Origin: Pseudarthrobacter phenanthrenivorans Sphe3
GTDB lineage: Bacteria; Actinomycetota; Actinomycetes; Actinomycetales; Micrococcaceae
DNA: 64,000 nucleotides
NCBI RefSeq assembly: GCF_000189535.1
Contig: NC_015145.1
Span: 1,674,001-1,738,000, forward strand
Direction of reading: 5' to 3'
The notes beneath the pieces were generated by a model that saw only the letters and a list, made by a program, of their open reading frames with translations, was not told the DNA's origin and did not search any database. Positions 44,901-54,004 of the stretch are shown piece by piece. Position 1 is the first letter of the stretch; the number at the start of each line of letters is the position of its first letter. The position numbers were made by a program, and so were the translations under genes.

Positions 44901-45448
44901 CTGTGCTGCTTGGCTTCCTCCCGCCCGCGGCGGGGCAGGCCCGGGTGACCGGCCGGGCCGCCTGGTGCCCCCAGGAGGCGCACCTCTTTGACTCGACCAT
45001 CCGCGGCAACCTGCTGCTGGGCCGGCCGGCAGGAGGGCAGGCCGCAGCAGACGGAAGGCAGGGGGACGACGACGAACTTCGCGCGGTGCTCGCCGCCGTC
45101 GGACTGTCCGGCCTGGTGGAGCGGCTGCCCGCAGGGCTGGACACGAGGATTGGTCCCGGCGGGGCCTTCCTGAGCGGCGGGGAACGGCAGCGGCTGGCCG
45201 TGGCCCGCACCCTGATGACGGGAGCCGAGGTCATCCTGCTGGATGAGCCGACGGCGCACCTCGATGCTGAAGCGGCGCGGGCAATGCTCGCGGACCTTCG
45301 CATGGGGCTGCGCACGCGCACCGTAGTGCTGGTGACCCACAACCCGGCGGACATCCACGCGGAGGACGCACGGCTGGTGCTAACGGCCCGTCCCGGCGAG
45401 GAGCCGGGCAGCGCGGCGCCAGCGTATGCGGCGGCAGGGGAGCGTTAG
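41984..45448 (+). CDS. cydDC: Fused CydD-CydC thiol-exporter ABC protein
   Basis: A 1154-residue single-chain ABC transporter needed for assembly of cytochrome bd; in E. coli separate CydD and CydC export cysteine and glutathione. The first half has a membrane domain (about 10-290) and an ATPase with Walker A at 361-369 (GPSGAGKST) and LLLDEPTAHLDD. An Ala/Pro-rich linker of about 70 residues follows. The second half has a membrane domain (about 590-880) and an ATPase with Walker A at 962-970, signature LSGGERQRLAVA and LLDEPTAHLDAE. The first signature motif is LSPGELRR, one change from LSGGE. The ATG lies one base after the cydB stop. Confidence 0.94.
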   Translation: MRPTLPPGPATRSALYLLGLLAALKALSLVLMAQAVASVLAGLVAGDQRWDGQLAWGLAGVVLRSLTVWGQAVAARRAALGIKEELRAGLLERALRNGARGTGPADGGLAVLATRGLDALDNYYTQFLPALVNCAAIPLLLGARILFADWVSAVVIVLTVPLVPLFMVLIGRYTEDNVREAQASLARLSAHMLELAKGLPVLVGLGRATAQRKALEEISEEYRVRTMGTLRTAFLSALALELIATISVAVVAVFIGVRLVHGDMPLEAGLLALILAPDCYLPLRELGTAHHASDDGRVALAQTTAVTEAPEPSPLPAAKAGRPGAPVTVNGLTVSYSGRSGPAVGPISFTAPQSRITALDGPSGAGKSTILGVLAGTVGHGAGTSVTGTLEGLDRSTLAWVPQHPVMLAETVLEEVALYVSGELHGLRRAGVEETARKCLARAAAAHLEHQHPAELSPGELRRVALARGLARIEAGATVLLLDEPTAHLDDGSARAVEDAISRLRGRVTVILVAHNQRTRSLADHLVPVGTAGPTAPGAGAALDAARVPQDAARPPQAAAANAKLAATPATAPAAPAAAAGPSASRTVPGLLAALLAPVRGRFAAAAAVGTLAAVFAVALSGLSGWLIIRASEQPPILYLLTAIVGVRFFGIGRAVLRYWERLLLHDAVFAALTLLRGRLWETLSRRALALRRLLQGGNVLGTVIDDVDTVRDLLPRVVLPPVTAVAVSVLALATTWLLVPEAFPAVLAAAAASLVLAPAVALWADRKSATAEQLLKSGVLRRISAALDARAELQANGVAAPVLAGLRAQDRSATRASQRSAWADGLGHAFTTASCCAAALAAAWLAAPAVLAGRLEPATAAVVVLLLLALVEPYAAMTTAVRQFPALQTVLRRVAASGALDDDPLTSGAISADGLQQVPPRHGGTPGVELAALSAAWPGGAPVFAGLNAVAEPGRWLAVTGPSGSGKSTLLSVLLGFLPPAAGQARVTGRAAWCPQEAHLFDSTIRGNLLLGRPAGGQAAADGRQGDDDELRAVLAAVGLSGLVERLPAGLDTRIGPGGAFLSGGERQRLAVARTLMTGAEVILLDEPTAHLDAEAARAMLADLRMGLRTRTVVLVTHNPADIHAEDARLVLTARPGEEPGSAAPAYAAAGER

Positions 45449-45963
45449 CCGTTGACGTCGTGAAGGTGGTGGACCACGTCGTGCAGGAAATACTGGGCCA
45501 GGGTGAGCACGGTGAATTCGGAGCCGTTGCTGCGCAGCCCTTTCCGGCCCCATTCCGCTTCCCGGACACCGGCAAAGGACTCTGCGGCCTGCTTGCCCTC
45601 CGCCGTCAGCTCGGCGCTCACCACGGCGGGATCGGCGCCGGCATAGTCCTTCTCGATGGCCGTCCGGTCCTGGTCCCAGTCCTGGAACCGTGCGTCGTCC
45701 GAATCCAGCATGAGGTTCAGCCGCTGGTCAAAAAGGCTGAAAACATCCCGGACATGGCAGGCGTACTCCAACGGTGACCAGGTGTGGTCGTCGGGGCGCT
45801 CCACCGCGTCCGGCCTGCGCAGCACGGCCCGCCAGCGGGGCAGCATATTTTCAATGCTCCCCGGTACCGTGGACGGGGTGACGGTGGAGGCATCAAACGA
45901 GCACTCCGGGCAGGGACGCGTCAGGACCCAGGTCCAGTCCTTCTCATCAGGAACGATAGGCAT
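45445..45963 (-). CDS. DinB-superfamily protein
   Basis: A 172-residue four-helix protein of the DinB/YfiT type. The His residues that form the metal site are seen in EYACHVRDVF and in the C-terminal YFLHDVVHHLHDVNG. The N-terminus has a short CPEC motif. Family members include thiol-S-transferases that use bacillithiol or mycothiol, so a mycothiol-linked role is conceivable, but the substrate is unknown. It starts nine bases after parC on the same strand. Its last four bases overlap the end of cydDC, which runs the other way. Confidence 0.82.
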   Translation of the reverse strand: MPIVPDEKDWTWVLTRPCPECSFDASTVTPSTVPGSIENMLPRWRAVLRRPDAVERPDDHTWSPLEYACHVRDVFSLFDQRLNLMLDSDDARFQDWDQDRTAIEKDYAGADPAVVSAELTAEGKQAAESFAGVREAEWGRKGLRSNGSEFTVLTLAQYFLHDVVHHLHDVNG

Positions 45964-45972
45964 GCAAGCAGT

Positions 45973-48480
45973 CTAGGCGGGATCCTGCCAGGCCATGGCG
46001 GGACCCACCGCATCCACCGGCTGGGAGAGCGGCACGCCGGACCCGTCCCGCCGTCCGTGCTCCTGCGGCAGGGACCGGGCAACGCCCGCGGCGGAGGAAG
46101 CCTTGGCAGGCCCATGGCCCGCCCAGGCCAGCAACAGGGTGTCCTCACCCTTCAGGAAACGGTGGGCCCGCACACCGGCCGTGGCGCGCCCCTTGGCCGG
46201 GTACTCCGAGAACGCGGTGACCTTTGCCGTTCCCGGGGCCGTTCCCGGAAGCGCGCCGGTGGTGCCGGCAATCGTCACAACGACGGCGGCCTCGTCCTTG
46301 GGCTGGACGGCACCAAAGAACAATACGCGGTCGCCGGCGGCCAGCTTGATGCCCACCATGCCGCCCGCCGTGCGGCCCTGCGGCCGCACGCTGGCCGCGG
46401 CGAACTTCAGCAACTGGGCCTGGCTGGTAAGGAACACCAGTTCTGCATCGTCGGCCCCCGCGGGGGCAACCCCCACCACAAAGTCCTTGTCCTTCAAGGA
46501 GATGATCTCCCAGTCCTCCCGGTTCAGGGGATAGTCCGGCTGGACCCGTTTCACCACGCCCTGCGCGGTGCCGACCGCCAGCACTTCGTCCAGCGGAGCG
46601 AAGGCCACCAGGGTTTCCCCCTTTAACAGCGTCAGGAATTCCTTGGCGGGGACTCCGCCGGCGAGGTTGGGAAGCCCTGACATCGGCGGAAGGACCGGCA
46701 TGTCCATCACCTGCAGGCGCAGCATGCGCCCCTGGGAGGTGACGGCGGCAATCTCGCCGCGTGCCGATGTCTTCACCACGGAAGTAAAGACGTCGTGCTT
46801 GGTCCGGGGCCCCGCTTCCGCCAGCGGCTCCTGGTTGCTGGTACGCGCGATCTGCCCGGACGCAGTCAGGATGGCCCAGCACGGGTCGTCCGCGATCTCC
46901 AAGGCCAGCGGCACTGCCTTGCCCTTCTTCCCGGCGGCCAGGGCAAGGTCGGCGGCGATGGTGGGGGACACGGCCTCGGATTCCAGCAGGACGGTGCGGC
47001 GCGGGGTGCCGTGCTCCTCGGCAATGGCGCCCAGCTCATCCGAAACCAGGGTCCGGAGCCGCTCCTCCGACCCAAGGATGGCCTCCAGCTCCGCGATCTC
47101 GCGGCGCAGCTCGTCCTGCTCCTTCTCCAGCTCGATCCTGGAGTACTTGGTCAGCTGGCGCAGCCGGAGCTCCAGGATGTAGTTGGCCTGGATTTCCGTG
47201 AGGTCGTAGATGGACATCAGCCGGGCCCGGGCTGCCGCGGCCTCGTCCGAGGACCGGATGATCTGGATGACCTCGTCGATGTCCACGATGGCGATGAGGA
47301 GGCCCTCCACCAGGTGCAGGCGGTCCTTCTTCTTCCCCAGCCGGAACACCGTCCGCCGGCGCACCACATCGATCCGGTGGTTCACGTACACCGTGAGCAG
47401 CTGCACCAGGCCAAGGGTCTGCGGCTGGCCGTCCACCAGCGTGACGTTGTTGATGCCGAAGGAGTCCTCCATCGGCGAATAGCGGTAGAGCTGCTGGAGC
47501 ACCGCGTTGGGGTTGAAGCCGTTCTTGAGCTCGATGACCAGGCGCAGGCCGTGCTTGCGGTCCGTCAGGTCGACGATGTCGCTGATGCCCGTCAGCTTCT
47601 TGGCGTTGACGGCGTCCTTGATCTTCTCGATGACCTTTTCAGGCCCCACCATGTACGGCAGTTCGGTGACCACCAGGCCGGTCCGGCGCGCGGACAGCTG
47701 CTCCACCTCCACCTTGGCCCGAGTCTTGAACGACCCGCGCCCGGTGGCATATGCGTCGCGGATCCCGTCCAGCCCCACAATCCGCCCCCCGCTGGGCAGG
47801 TCCGGGCCGGGCACGAAGCGCATGAGGTCATCCAGCGTGGCGTCCGGGTTGGCAATCAGGTGCCGGGCGGCCGAGATGACTTCCACCAGGTTGTGCGGGG
47901 CCATGTTGGTGGCCATGCCGACGGCGATGCCGGTGGCCCCGTTGACCAGCAGATTGGGGAAAGCGGCCGGCAGGACATCCGGCTGGGTCAGCTGGTTGTC
48001 GTAGTTGGGGACGAAGTCCACCACGTCTTCGTCAAGGTGGTCGGTGAGCGTCAGGGCCGCCGCCGCCAGCCGCGCCTCCGTGTACCGCGGCGCCGCCGGG
48101 CCGTCGTCGAGCGAGCCGAAGTTCCCGTGCCCGTCAATCAGGGGCAGCCGCAGCGAGAAGTCCTGCGCCATGCGCACCATGGCGTCGTAAATGGCGGTGT
48201 CGCCGTGCGGGTGCAGCTTGCCCATCACCTCGCCCACCACGCGGGCACTCTTCACGTGGCCCCGGTCAGGGCGCAGGCCCATGTCGCTCATCATGTACAG
48301 GATGCGGCGCTGCACCGGCTTGAGCCCGTCACGGGCGTCAGGAAGGGCCCGGGAGTAGATCACCGAATATGCGTACTCCAGGAAGGAACCCTCCATTTCG
48401 GAGGTCACATCGATGTCCACGATGTTCTCCGTGTAAGGGGTGTTGTCCGCGGGAGGGGCTGAACTTTGGCGGCGGGCCAT
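45973..48480 (-). CDS. parC: DNA topoisomerase IV subunit A (type IIA)
   Basis: DNA-cleaving subunit, 835 residues. The catalytic tyrosine is Y133 in APRYTEARL. The quinolone-resistance region reads [20 protein letters not shown] breakage-reunion domain and coiled coil lie to about residue 500, then a C-terminal beta-pinwheel. The GyrA box QRGGRG is not seen, which supports topoisomerase IV rather than gyrase and agrees with parE at 35476. The ATG at 48480 opens the conserved part; upstream codons in frame have no similarity. Confidence 0.9.
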   Translation of the reverse strand: MARRQSSAPPADNTPYTENIVDIDVTSEMEGSFLEYAYSVIYSRALPDARDGLKPVQRRILYMMSDMGLRPDRGHVKSARVVGEVMGKLHPHGDTAIYDAMVRMAQDFSLRLPLIDGHGNFGSLDDGPAAPRYTEARLAAAALTLTDHLDEDVVDFVPNYDNQLTQPDVLPAAFPNLLVNGATGIAVGMATNMAPHNLVEVISAARHLIANPDATLDDLMRFVPGPDLPSGGRIVGLDGIRDAYATGRGSFKTRAKVEVEQLSARRTGLVVTELPYMVGPEKVIEKIKDAVNAKKLTGISDIVDLTDRKHGLRLVIELKNGFNPNAVLQQLYRYSPMEDSFGINNVTLVDGQPQTLGLVQLLTVYVNHRIDVVRRRTVFRLGKKKDRLHLVEGLLIAIVDIDEVIQIIRSSDEAAAARARLMSIYDLTEIQANYILELRLRQLTKYSRIELEKEQDELRREIAELEAILGSEERLRTLVSDELGAIAEEHGTPRRTVLLESEAVSPTIAADLALAAGKKGKAVPLALEIADDPCWAILTASGQIARTSNQEPLAEAGPRTKHDVFTSVVKTSARGEIAAVTSQGRMLRLQVMDMPVLPPMSGLPNLAGGVPAKEFLTLLKGETLVAFAPLDEVLAVGTAQGVVKRVQPDYPLNREDWEIISLKDKDFVVGVAPAGADDAELVFLTSQAQLLKFAAASVRPQGRTAGGMVGIKLAAGDRVLFFGAVQPKDEAAVVVTIAGTTGALPGTAPGTAKVTAFSEYPAKGRATAGVRAHRFLKGEDTLLLAWAGHGPAKASSAAGVARSLPQEHGRRDGSGVPLSQPVDAVGPAMAWQDPA

Positions 48481-48546
48481 GGGGCTGGTAAATCCTTCTG
48501 CAGTGCTGTTGCAGCCGATGGGGGATGTGTTGCGGGAGTTTTTGGC

Positions 48547-48552
48547 TAGGCT
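48547..48552 (+). promoter_or_regulatory. Candidate -10 element of a leaderless acetyltransferase promoter
   Basis: TAGGCT ends six bases before the ATG at 48559, and no ribosome site is present. Confidence 0.45.
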
Positions 48553-48558
48553 AAGCCT

Positions 48559-51261
48559 ATGGTGGAACAGCCCGTGGACGGCGAATATCCGGAACATTGG
48601 GAAGCCGATGTCGTCCTGCGCGACGGTGGAACCGCGCATCTGCGGCCCATCCACCCCTCGGACGCGGACGCCGTCCAGAAGTTCCACATGGGACAGTCCC
48701 AGAACTCAATCTACATGCGCTTCTTCGCCTTCAAGGCCAAGCTCTCCAGCAAGGAGCTCAAGCGGTTCACCGAAGTGGACTACAAGGACCGCGTGGCGTT
48801 CGTCATCACCATTGGCGGAGAAATCGTGGGAATCGGCCGGTATGACCGCCTGGACGACCCCGCCGAGGCCGAAGTGGCCTTCAACATCGCGGACTCGCAC
48901 CAGGGCAGGGGCATCGGTTCCATCCTGCTGGAACACCTCGCCGCCGCAGCCCATGAAAACGGAATCCGCCGCTTCAGCGCCGAGGTGCTGCCGGAAAACC
49001 GCAAGATGCTGATGGTGTTCTCCGACGCCGGATATGATGTCAAGCGCCATTTCGACGACGGCGTGGTGAGCCTGGAGTTCAACATCGACCCCACGGAAAA
49101 ATCACGGGCCGTGATGGAGTCCCGCGAGCACCGCGCAGAGGCGAGGAGCGTGCGCGACCTGCTGACGCCGTCGTCCATTGCGGTGATCGGTGCCAGCCGG
49201 AAGTGGGGGACGGTGGGGTACCAGCTGCTGGAGCACATCATTGAGGGCGGCTTCCCCGGGCCGGTCTACGCCATCAACCCCGAGGCCCTGGAGCTGGCGG
49301 GCATGATGTCCTTCGGCAGGCTTTCCGAAGTCCCGGAGCGGGTGCAGCTGGCGGTGGTCGCCGTCCCCTACGAGGAAGTATCCGCCGTCGTGGCCGACTG
49401 TGCGGCGGCAGGGGTGAAGGGCCTGGTGATCGCTTCGGCAGGCTTCGCGGACGACGGCGAACGCGGCCTCCTACGGCAGCGGGACCTGGTGCGGCAGGCC
49501 AGGGCCAACGGGATGCGCGTGATCGGCCCGGCATCCCTGGGAATCGTGAACACCCACCCCGACGTGTCACTGAACGCGTCGATGGCGCCCACGCTGCCGC
49601 TGCGGGGCGGCCTGGGGCTGTTCTCCCAGTCAGCCGCGATCGGCGTTTCCCTCTATGCCGCCTCGAGCCGCCGCCGGCTGGGCCTGTCCACCTTCCTGTC
49701 CGCCGGGAACCGCGCCGACGTGTCCGGCAACGACATGATGCAGTACTGGGAAGATGACTCCGACACTTCCGCGGTCGGCCTTTACCTTGAATCGATCGGC
49801 AACCCGCGCAAGTTCTCCCGCCTGGCCCGGCGCCTGGCCCGGATCAAGCCCGTCATCGTGGCCAAGTCCGACGCCATGGGCCTGCGGCTGCCGCCGGGGC
49901 ACGCCGTACGCACCACGCAGGCACCGGCCGGCGCCCTCGACGCCATGCTTCGCCAGTCCGGCGTCATCAGGGTGGAAACCATCGAGCAACTGATGGACGT
50001 GGCCCAGGTGGTCTCAGGCCAGCCGCTGCCCGCGGGGCCGGGGCTGGCCATCTGCAGCAACTCCCAGGCGCTGGGGAAAGTCGTTGCGGACAGTGCCTCC
50101 TCCCACGGGCTCACAGTCGCGCAGCTGGTGGCCGGGGTGGACCTCGACGCCGGCCAGTCGATTGCCCTGCCGGCCTTGCGGAGTGAACTGCTGGCCGCGT
50201 TGGAGTCCGATGCCGTCCATGGTGCCGTTGCCGCGTTGCTTCCGGCCCGCGGGCTCACCGTGGACACCATCGCCGAAGTGCTTGCCGAATGCTCCGTCAA
50301 AGCGGGGAAACCTGTCGTGGCCGCCTTCACGGGGATCCTCGATCCCTCGGTCTACGTGGAAGGCATGGTGGGTGCCCCGGACCCTGCCAAACCTGCCGGC
50401 CAGGCCGTCCCCTGCTTTTCGAACCCCGGGGCCGCCGTGGCCGCGCTCGCAGCCGTGGTGCGGTACTCGGAGTGGGTCTCGCGCGACCAGGGCCATTTCG
50501 TGGAACCGGAAGGCTGCGATCCGCAGAGCGCACGGCATGAGCTTGAAACCCTCCTGCGGGACGTGAGAGGGGACCAGCTCAAACAGTTGGACCAGGCTGC
50601 CGCATCCTCACTGCTGGGCCACTACGGCATCACCGTGCTGCCCTCTAAGGGCTTTGACACCCCTGACGAGGCGGTGGCGGCCGCCGACACGCTTGGGTGG
50701 CCGGTGGCACTGAAAACCACCGACCCGTCGCTGCGCCACCGGCTCGACCTCGGGGGAGTGCGACTGGACATCCAGGACCCCGAGTCCCTGCGCGCCAACG
50801 TGGTGCAGATGCGGCGGACGTTGTCCCGCTACGGCGACCCTGCACTGGAAGTCCAGAGCATGGCACCGGTCGGGCAGGCCTGCACCTTCCGGGCCATCGA
50901 GGACCCCCTGCTGGGGCCTGTCATTTCGTTCGGCCTGGCCGGCGACGCCGTCAACCTGCTGGATGACTGGGCGCACCGGGTGCCACCGCTGTCCGCAGCC
51001 GACGTGCACGATTTCATCCGCGCTCCGCGGGCAGCCCGCAAACTCTTCGGCTACCAGGGCCTCCCGCCCGTTGATGTCGCAGCGCTGGAGGACCTTGCCG
51101 GCAGGCTGGCCTGGCTGAAAGACAGCCACCCCGAGATTGCCCTGGTGGAATTCAACCCCGTGCTCTGCGGCGTCTCCGGTGCCGTGATCCTGGCCGCTGA
51201 TGTGCGGATCGGCAACGCTGCCCACCGCACCGACAGTGCCCGCAGGGCGATGCTCGGCTGA
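48559..51261 (+). CDS. GNAT/acyl-CoA-synthetase-like protein lysine acetyltransferase
   Basis: A 900-residue Pat-type fusion. Residues about 15-175 form a GNAT domain with the acetyl-CoA loop SHQGRGIGS (113-121). From about 200 a CoA-binding Rossmann domain ([14 protein letters not shown]) and flavodoxin-like succinyl-CoA-ligase domains follow. An ATP-grasp domain occupies about 670-900. The GNAT domain is N-terminal, the order found in actinobacteria, whereas Salmonella Pat has it at the C-terminus. Such enzymes acetylate and inhibit acyl-CoA synthetases. The ligase part is usually regulatory rather than catalytic. It is divergent from parC. Confidence 0.9.
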   Translation: MVEQPVDGEYPEHWEADVVLRDGGTAHLRPIHPSDADAVQKFHMGQSQNSIYMRFFAFKAKLSSKELKRFTEVDYKDRVAFVITIGGEIVGIGRYDRLDDPAEAEVAFNIADSHQGRGIGSILLEHLAAAAHENGIRRFSAEVLPENRKMLMVFSDAGYDVKRHFDDGVVSLEFNIDPTEKSRAVMESREHRAEARSVRDLLTPSSIAVIGASRKWGTVGYQLLEHIIEGGFPGPVYAINPEALELAGMMSFGRLSEVPERVQLAVVAVPYEEVSAVVADCAAAGVKGLVIASAGFADDGERGLLRQRDLVRQARANGMRVIGPASLGIVNTHPDVSLNASMAPTLPLRGGLGLFSQSAAIGVSLYAASSRRRLGLSTFLSAGNRADVSGNDMMQYWEDDSDTSAVGLYLESIGNPRKFSRLARRLARIKPVIVAKSDAMGLRLPPGHAVRTTQAPAGALDAMLRQSGVIRVETIEQLMDVAQVVSGQPLPAGPGLAICSNSQALGKVVADSASSHGLTVAQLVAGVDLDAGQSIALPALRSELLAALESDAVHGAVAALLPARGLTVDTIAEVLAECSVKAGKPVVAAFTGILDPSVYVEGMVGAPDPAKPAGQAVPCFSNPGAAVAALAAVVRYSEWVSRDQGHFVEPEGCDPQSARHELETLLRDVRGDQLKQLDQAAASSLLGHYGITVLPSKGFDTPDEAVAAADTLGWPVALKTTDPSLRHRLDLGGVRLDIQDPESLRANVVQMRRTLSRYGDPALEVQSMAPVGQACTFRAIEDPLLGPVISFGLAGDAVNLLDDWAHRVPPLSAADVHDFIRAPRAARKLFGYQGLPPVDVAALEDLAGRLAWLKDSHPEIALVEFNPVLCGVSGAVILAADVRIGNAAHRTDSARRAMLG

Positions 51262-51303
51262 CGCGGTTAGCCATGTGACCGGCCCATCTGTGAAAATGGG
51301 GGA

Positions 51304-52044
51304 ATGAGCTCACAGCCTCCCGCGTCGGCGCCCGAAACGCCCGGCAATGAAAACCAGGCCGTCCGCCACAGCTCACACAACCACAGCGCCCAGGGCCAAA
51401 GCCTGGACGGCGCGCTCCAGAAGGCGGGTTTCTACCCCCGCCTCGTGGCCGACGTGGTGGATGATGCCCTGGACGGCCGCGACTGTGTTGCCCACCTGGT
51501 GCACCTGGAGACCCACTTTGACCGGGCTGAGGTGCGCCGCCACATCACCGTGCTGGTGCTGACCTCGGACATGCTGGTGATCACCCACGTGGACGATCAG
51601 CAGCTCGATGAGGCCGGCGAACAGATCGTGGCCCAGATCTCCACCGAATCCGTCCCCGTGGCGCAAATCCGGTCAGTGGTCCTCAGCTACATGTACGCCC
51701 AGCCGCAGAACTACAAACCGTCAGACCCGGTACGCGAGGTCACCCTGTCCATTGCCTGGTCCGGCGGACAGCGGCTGGACATGGGACCTGCAAGCTGCGG
51801 CGACCCACAGTGCGAAGCGGACCACGGTTACAGCGGCACGATTGCGCAGGAGGACATTGTCCTGCGGATCAGCGCCGAGGCGGACGGGCTGCAGGCAGTC
51901 CAGGACGCCAAGCTCTTCGCCCGCGCGCTGCGCGCCGTCAACACCGGCTCCGCCGCGCCGGTGCCGCACATCCAGTCCATGCCACCGCGTCCGCGGTCCG
52001 GCGTCTTCGGCAACCGGCTGAGCCGCGGGCACCAGCAGCGCTGA
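51304..52044 (+). CDS. DUF5998 protein
   Basis: A 246-residue soluble protein with the conserved core GFYPRLVADVVDDALDG, HLVHLETHFDRAEVRRHITVLVLT and LVITHVDDQ. This matches the actinobacterial DUF5998 family, whose function is unknown. The N-terminal 30 residues are polar and low in complexity. Its TGA overlaps the ATG of the next gene by one base (ATGA), so the two are translationally coupled, and the next gene overlaps tdk. The three form an operon. Confidence 0.85.
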   Translation: MSSQPPASAPETPGNENQAVRHSSHNHSAQGQSLDGALQKAGFYPRLVADVVDDALDGRDCVAHLVHLETHFDRAEVRRHITVLVLTSDMLVITHVDDQQLDEAGEQIVAQISTESVPVAQIRSVVLSYMYAQPQNYKPSDPVREVTLSIAWSGGQRLDMGPASCGDPQCEADHGYSGTIAQEDIVLRISAEADGLQAVQDAKLFARALRAVNTGSAAPVPHIQSMPPRPRSGVFGNRLSRGHQQR

Positions 52045-53270
52045 TGCCGGAAGAACGCCGCACGGTCACCGCTCCCGCAACTTCCCCGTCTCCGGACCTG
52101 CCGCCCGCGCCGGCGTACGGCCGCCGTTCAGTGGCGGACGTGCTGGGCAGCGCCGCAGCGAGCCTCGGGCTGGAGGGTTTCGCCAACACCCTTGGCCTTC
52201 CTGCTGCATCCCGGGTCTGCGTGGTGGTGGCCGACGGACTGGGCCGGAACCTGCTCAAGCAAAAGTCCGCCCACACACCCTTTTTGCGGTCGGTCATCCA
52301 GGCCGGGCAGGGCGACGTCCCGGTCTGGCTGGACTCCGCTTTCCCTTCCACCACCGCCGCGGCGCTGGCAAGTTTCGGCACGGGGCTTCCCCCCGGGCAG
52401 CACGGCATGGTGGGCTATGACGTCCTGGACCCTGACCAGGACAAAGTAGTCAACCTGCTCGGCAACTGGGACGCCGGTGTGGACCCGCTTGCCTGGCAGC
52501 CGTTTCCCACTGTCCTGGAGCGTGCCGCGGAGCAGGCGGCCGTCACCACCGTCAGCCTTCCCCAGTTCGGCGATTCACCCATGACCCGGGCCGCCCTGCG
52601 CGGCGGCGCCTTCGTGCCCGCCACCACGCCGCACGCCCGGACTGCTGCCGCTGCCGAGGTCCTGGCCAGGCCGGGCCCCGCGCTCATGTACTTCTACCTC
52701 AACGAACTGGATAAGGCCGGACACCGCTTCGGCTGCCAGTCGGAGCAGTGGGAGCACCAGCTTGAGGAACTGGATGCCACCATGAAGCGCCTCAATGCCT
52801 CCCTGCCGGCGGGCACCACCATCCTGTTGACCGCGGACCACGGCATGCTTGACGTTCCGGAACAGCAGCGGATCGACTTCCCGGCGGACCCCTCGCTGGT
52901 GGAGGGCGTCCGGCATACAGCAGGCGAACCCAGGATGCTGCACCTCTACCTCGAACAGGACGACGCCGGACCAGCGTCGCGCGATCGGCTGCTCGCTGCC
53001 TGGCGGGCACGGTTCGGTGCGCGCATCTGGGCCTTCACGCGGGAAGAAGCCATTGCGGCTGGTCTGTTCGGACCCGTCCGGACCGCCGTTGAAGGCCGGA
53101 TCGGTGACGTGATGATCGCCGCCCGGGATGAGCTCGCGCTCTATGACACGCGGCGGGTCCGCCCTGCCGCAATGGAGGTAGTGGGCCAGCACGGCTCACT
53201 GACCAAGGCTGAGCGGGAGGTCCCGCTCTTGTGCTTCCCGGCAGGCGGCAGGAGTGCCCGCCGTGGCTGA
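52044..53270 (+). CDS. Alkaline-phosphatase-superfamily phosphodiesterase/pyrophosphatase
   Basis: A 408-residue protein of the nucleotide pyrophosphatase/phosphodiesterase group. Metal-binding and nucleophile segments are in order: VVVADGLGRNLL (Asp), AFPSTTAAALASFGTG (Thr nucleophile), LNELDKAGHRFG (Asp and His) and TADHGMLD (Asp-His). There is no signal peptide, so it is probably cytoplasmic, unlike many secreted relatives. The substrate is unknown. Start codon overlaps the DUF5998 stop. Confidence 0.88.
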   Translation: MPEERRTVTAPATSPSPDLPPAPAYGRRSVADVLGSAAASLGLEGFANTLGLPAASRVCVVVADGLGRNLLKQKSAHTPFLRSVIQAGQGDVPVWLDSAFPSTTAAALASFGTGLPPGQHGMVGYDVLDPDQDKVVNLLGNWDAGVDPLAWQPFPTVLERAAEQAAVTTVSLPQFGDSPMTRAALRGGAFVPATTPHARTAAAAEVLARPGPALMYFYLNELDKAGHRFGCQSEQWEHQLEELDATMKRLNASLPAGTTILLTADHGMLDVPEQQRIDFPADPSLVEGVRHTAGEPRMLHLYLEQDDAGPASRDRLLAAWRARFGARIWAFTREEAIAAGLFGPVRTAVEGRIGDVMIAARDELALYDTRRVRPAAMEVVGQHGSLTKAEREVPLLCFPAGGRSARRG

Positions 53271-53988
53271 ATTGGTCTTTTTCTCCGGCACCATGGACTG
53301 CGGCAAATCCACGCTCGCCCTGCAGATGGACTACAACCACCGTGCCCGCGGCCGCGGCGGGGTGCGCTTCAGCCGGAACGACCGCGCCGGCGAGTCCCGC
53401 ATCTCGAGCCGCCTCGGCCTGGAAACGGACGCCGTTGAGGTCGCGGACGGCACCGATTTCTGGGAAGAAGTCATGCGCCGGCGCACCCAGGGCCAGCGCG
53501 TGGACTACCTGATTTGCGACGAGGCGCAGTTCTACACTCCCGAGCAGGTGGAGCAGCTGGCCAAGGTCGTGGACGAGATTGACGTGGACGTCTTTGCCTT
53601 CGGCATCACCGCCGACTTCCGCACCCGCCTCTTTCCCGGCTCGCAGCGGCTGATTGAACTGGCGGACCGGGTGCAGGTCCTGCAGGTGGAGGCACTGTGC
53701 TGGTGCGGCCGCCGCGCCACGCACAACGCCCGCACGGTGGACGGCGTCATGGTCACCGAGGGTGCCCAGGTGGTGGTGGGCGATGTGGATATGGCCGTGG
53801 ACGCAGCAGCCGCCGCAGCGCCGGATCACCTGCCGGTTGTGGGCTACGAAACCCTCTGCCGGCGGCACTTCATGCGCAGGGTCACGGCGCACGGCGCGAA
53901 TCTCATGGCAGAGCAGGAACAACTGCTGCCGTTCGAAGTGGATGCCTGCCTCTGGCGCGGCACCGGCAGGACAGGCCCGGGAGCCTGA
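53263..53988 (+). CDS. tdk: Thymidine kinase
   Basis: Type II thymidine kinase of the salvage pathway, 241 residues. The P-loop is GTMDCGKST (9-17) and the Walker B-like site is CDEAQF. The zinc ribbon has a Cys-x-Cys pair (CWCGRRATHNAR) and a later Cys-x2-His (LCRRHF). The GTG at 53263 is chosen because aggag lies eight bases upstream; an in-frame GTG at 53254 overlaps that ribosome site. It overlaps the previous gene by eight bases. Confidence 0.92.
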   Translation: MAELVFFSGTMDCGKSTLALQMDYNHRARGRGGVRFSRNDRAGESRISSRLGLETDAVEVADGTDFWEEVMRRRTQGQRVDYLICDEAQFYTPEQVEQLAKVVDEIDVDVFAFGITADFRTRLFPGSQRLIELADRVQVLQVEALCWCGRRATHNARTVDGVMVTEGAQVVVGDVDMAVDAAAAAAPDHLPVVGYETLCRRHFMRRVTAHGANLMAEQEQLLPFEVDACLWRGTGRTGPGA

Positions 53989-54004
53989 ACCGGGCCGTTG
54001 TGGC

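Noticed and set aside
42065..45358. Open frame of 1097 codons on the minus strand
   Set aside because: It is antisense to cydDC, whose two ABC halves are unmistakable. Long antisense frames are common at this GC content, and the translation is low in complexity with no domain.
51292..51297. GAAAAT as a leaderless -10 for the DUF5998 gene
   Set aside because: The spacing is right but the first consensus T is missing, so I did not count it with the nine.
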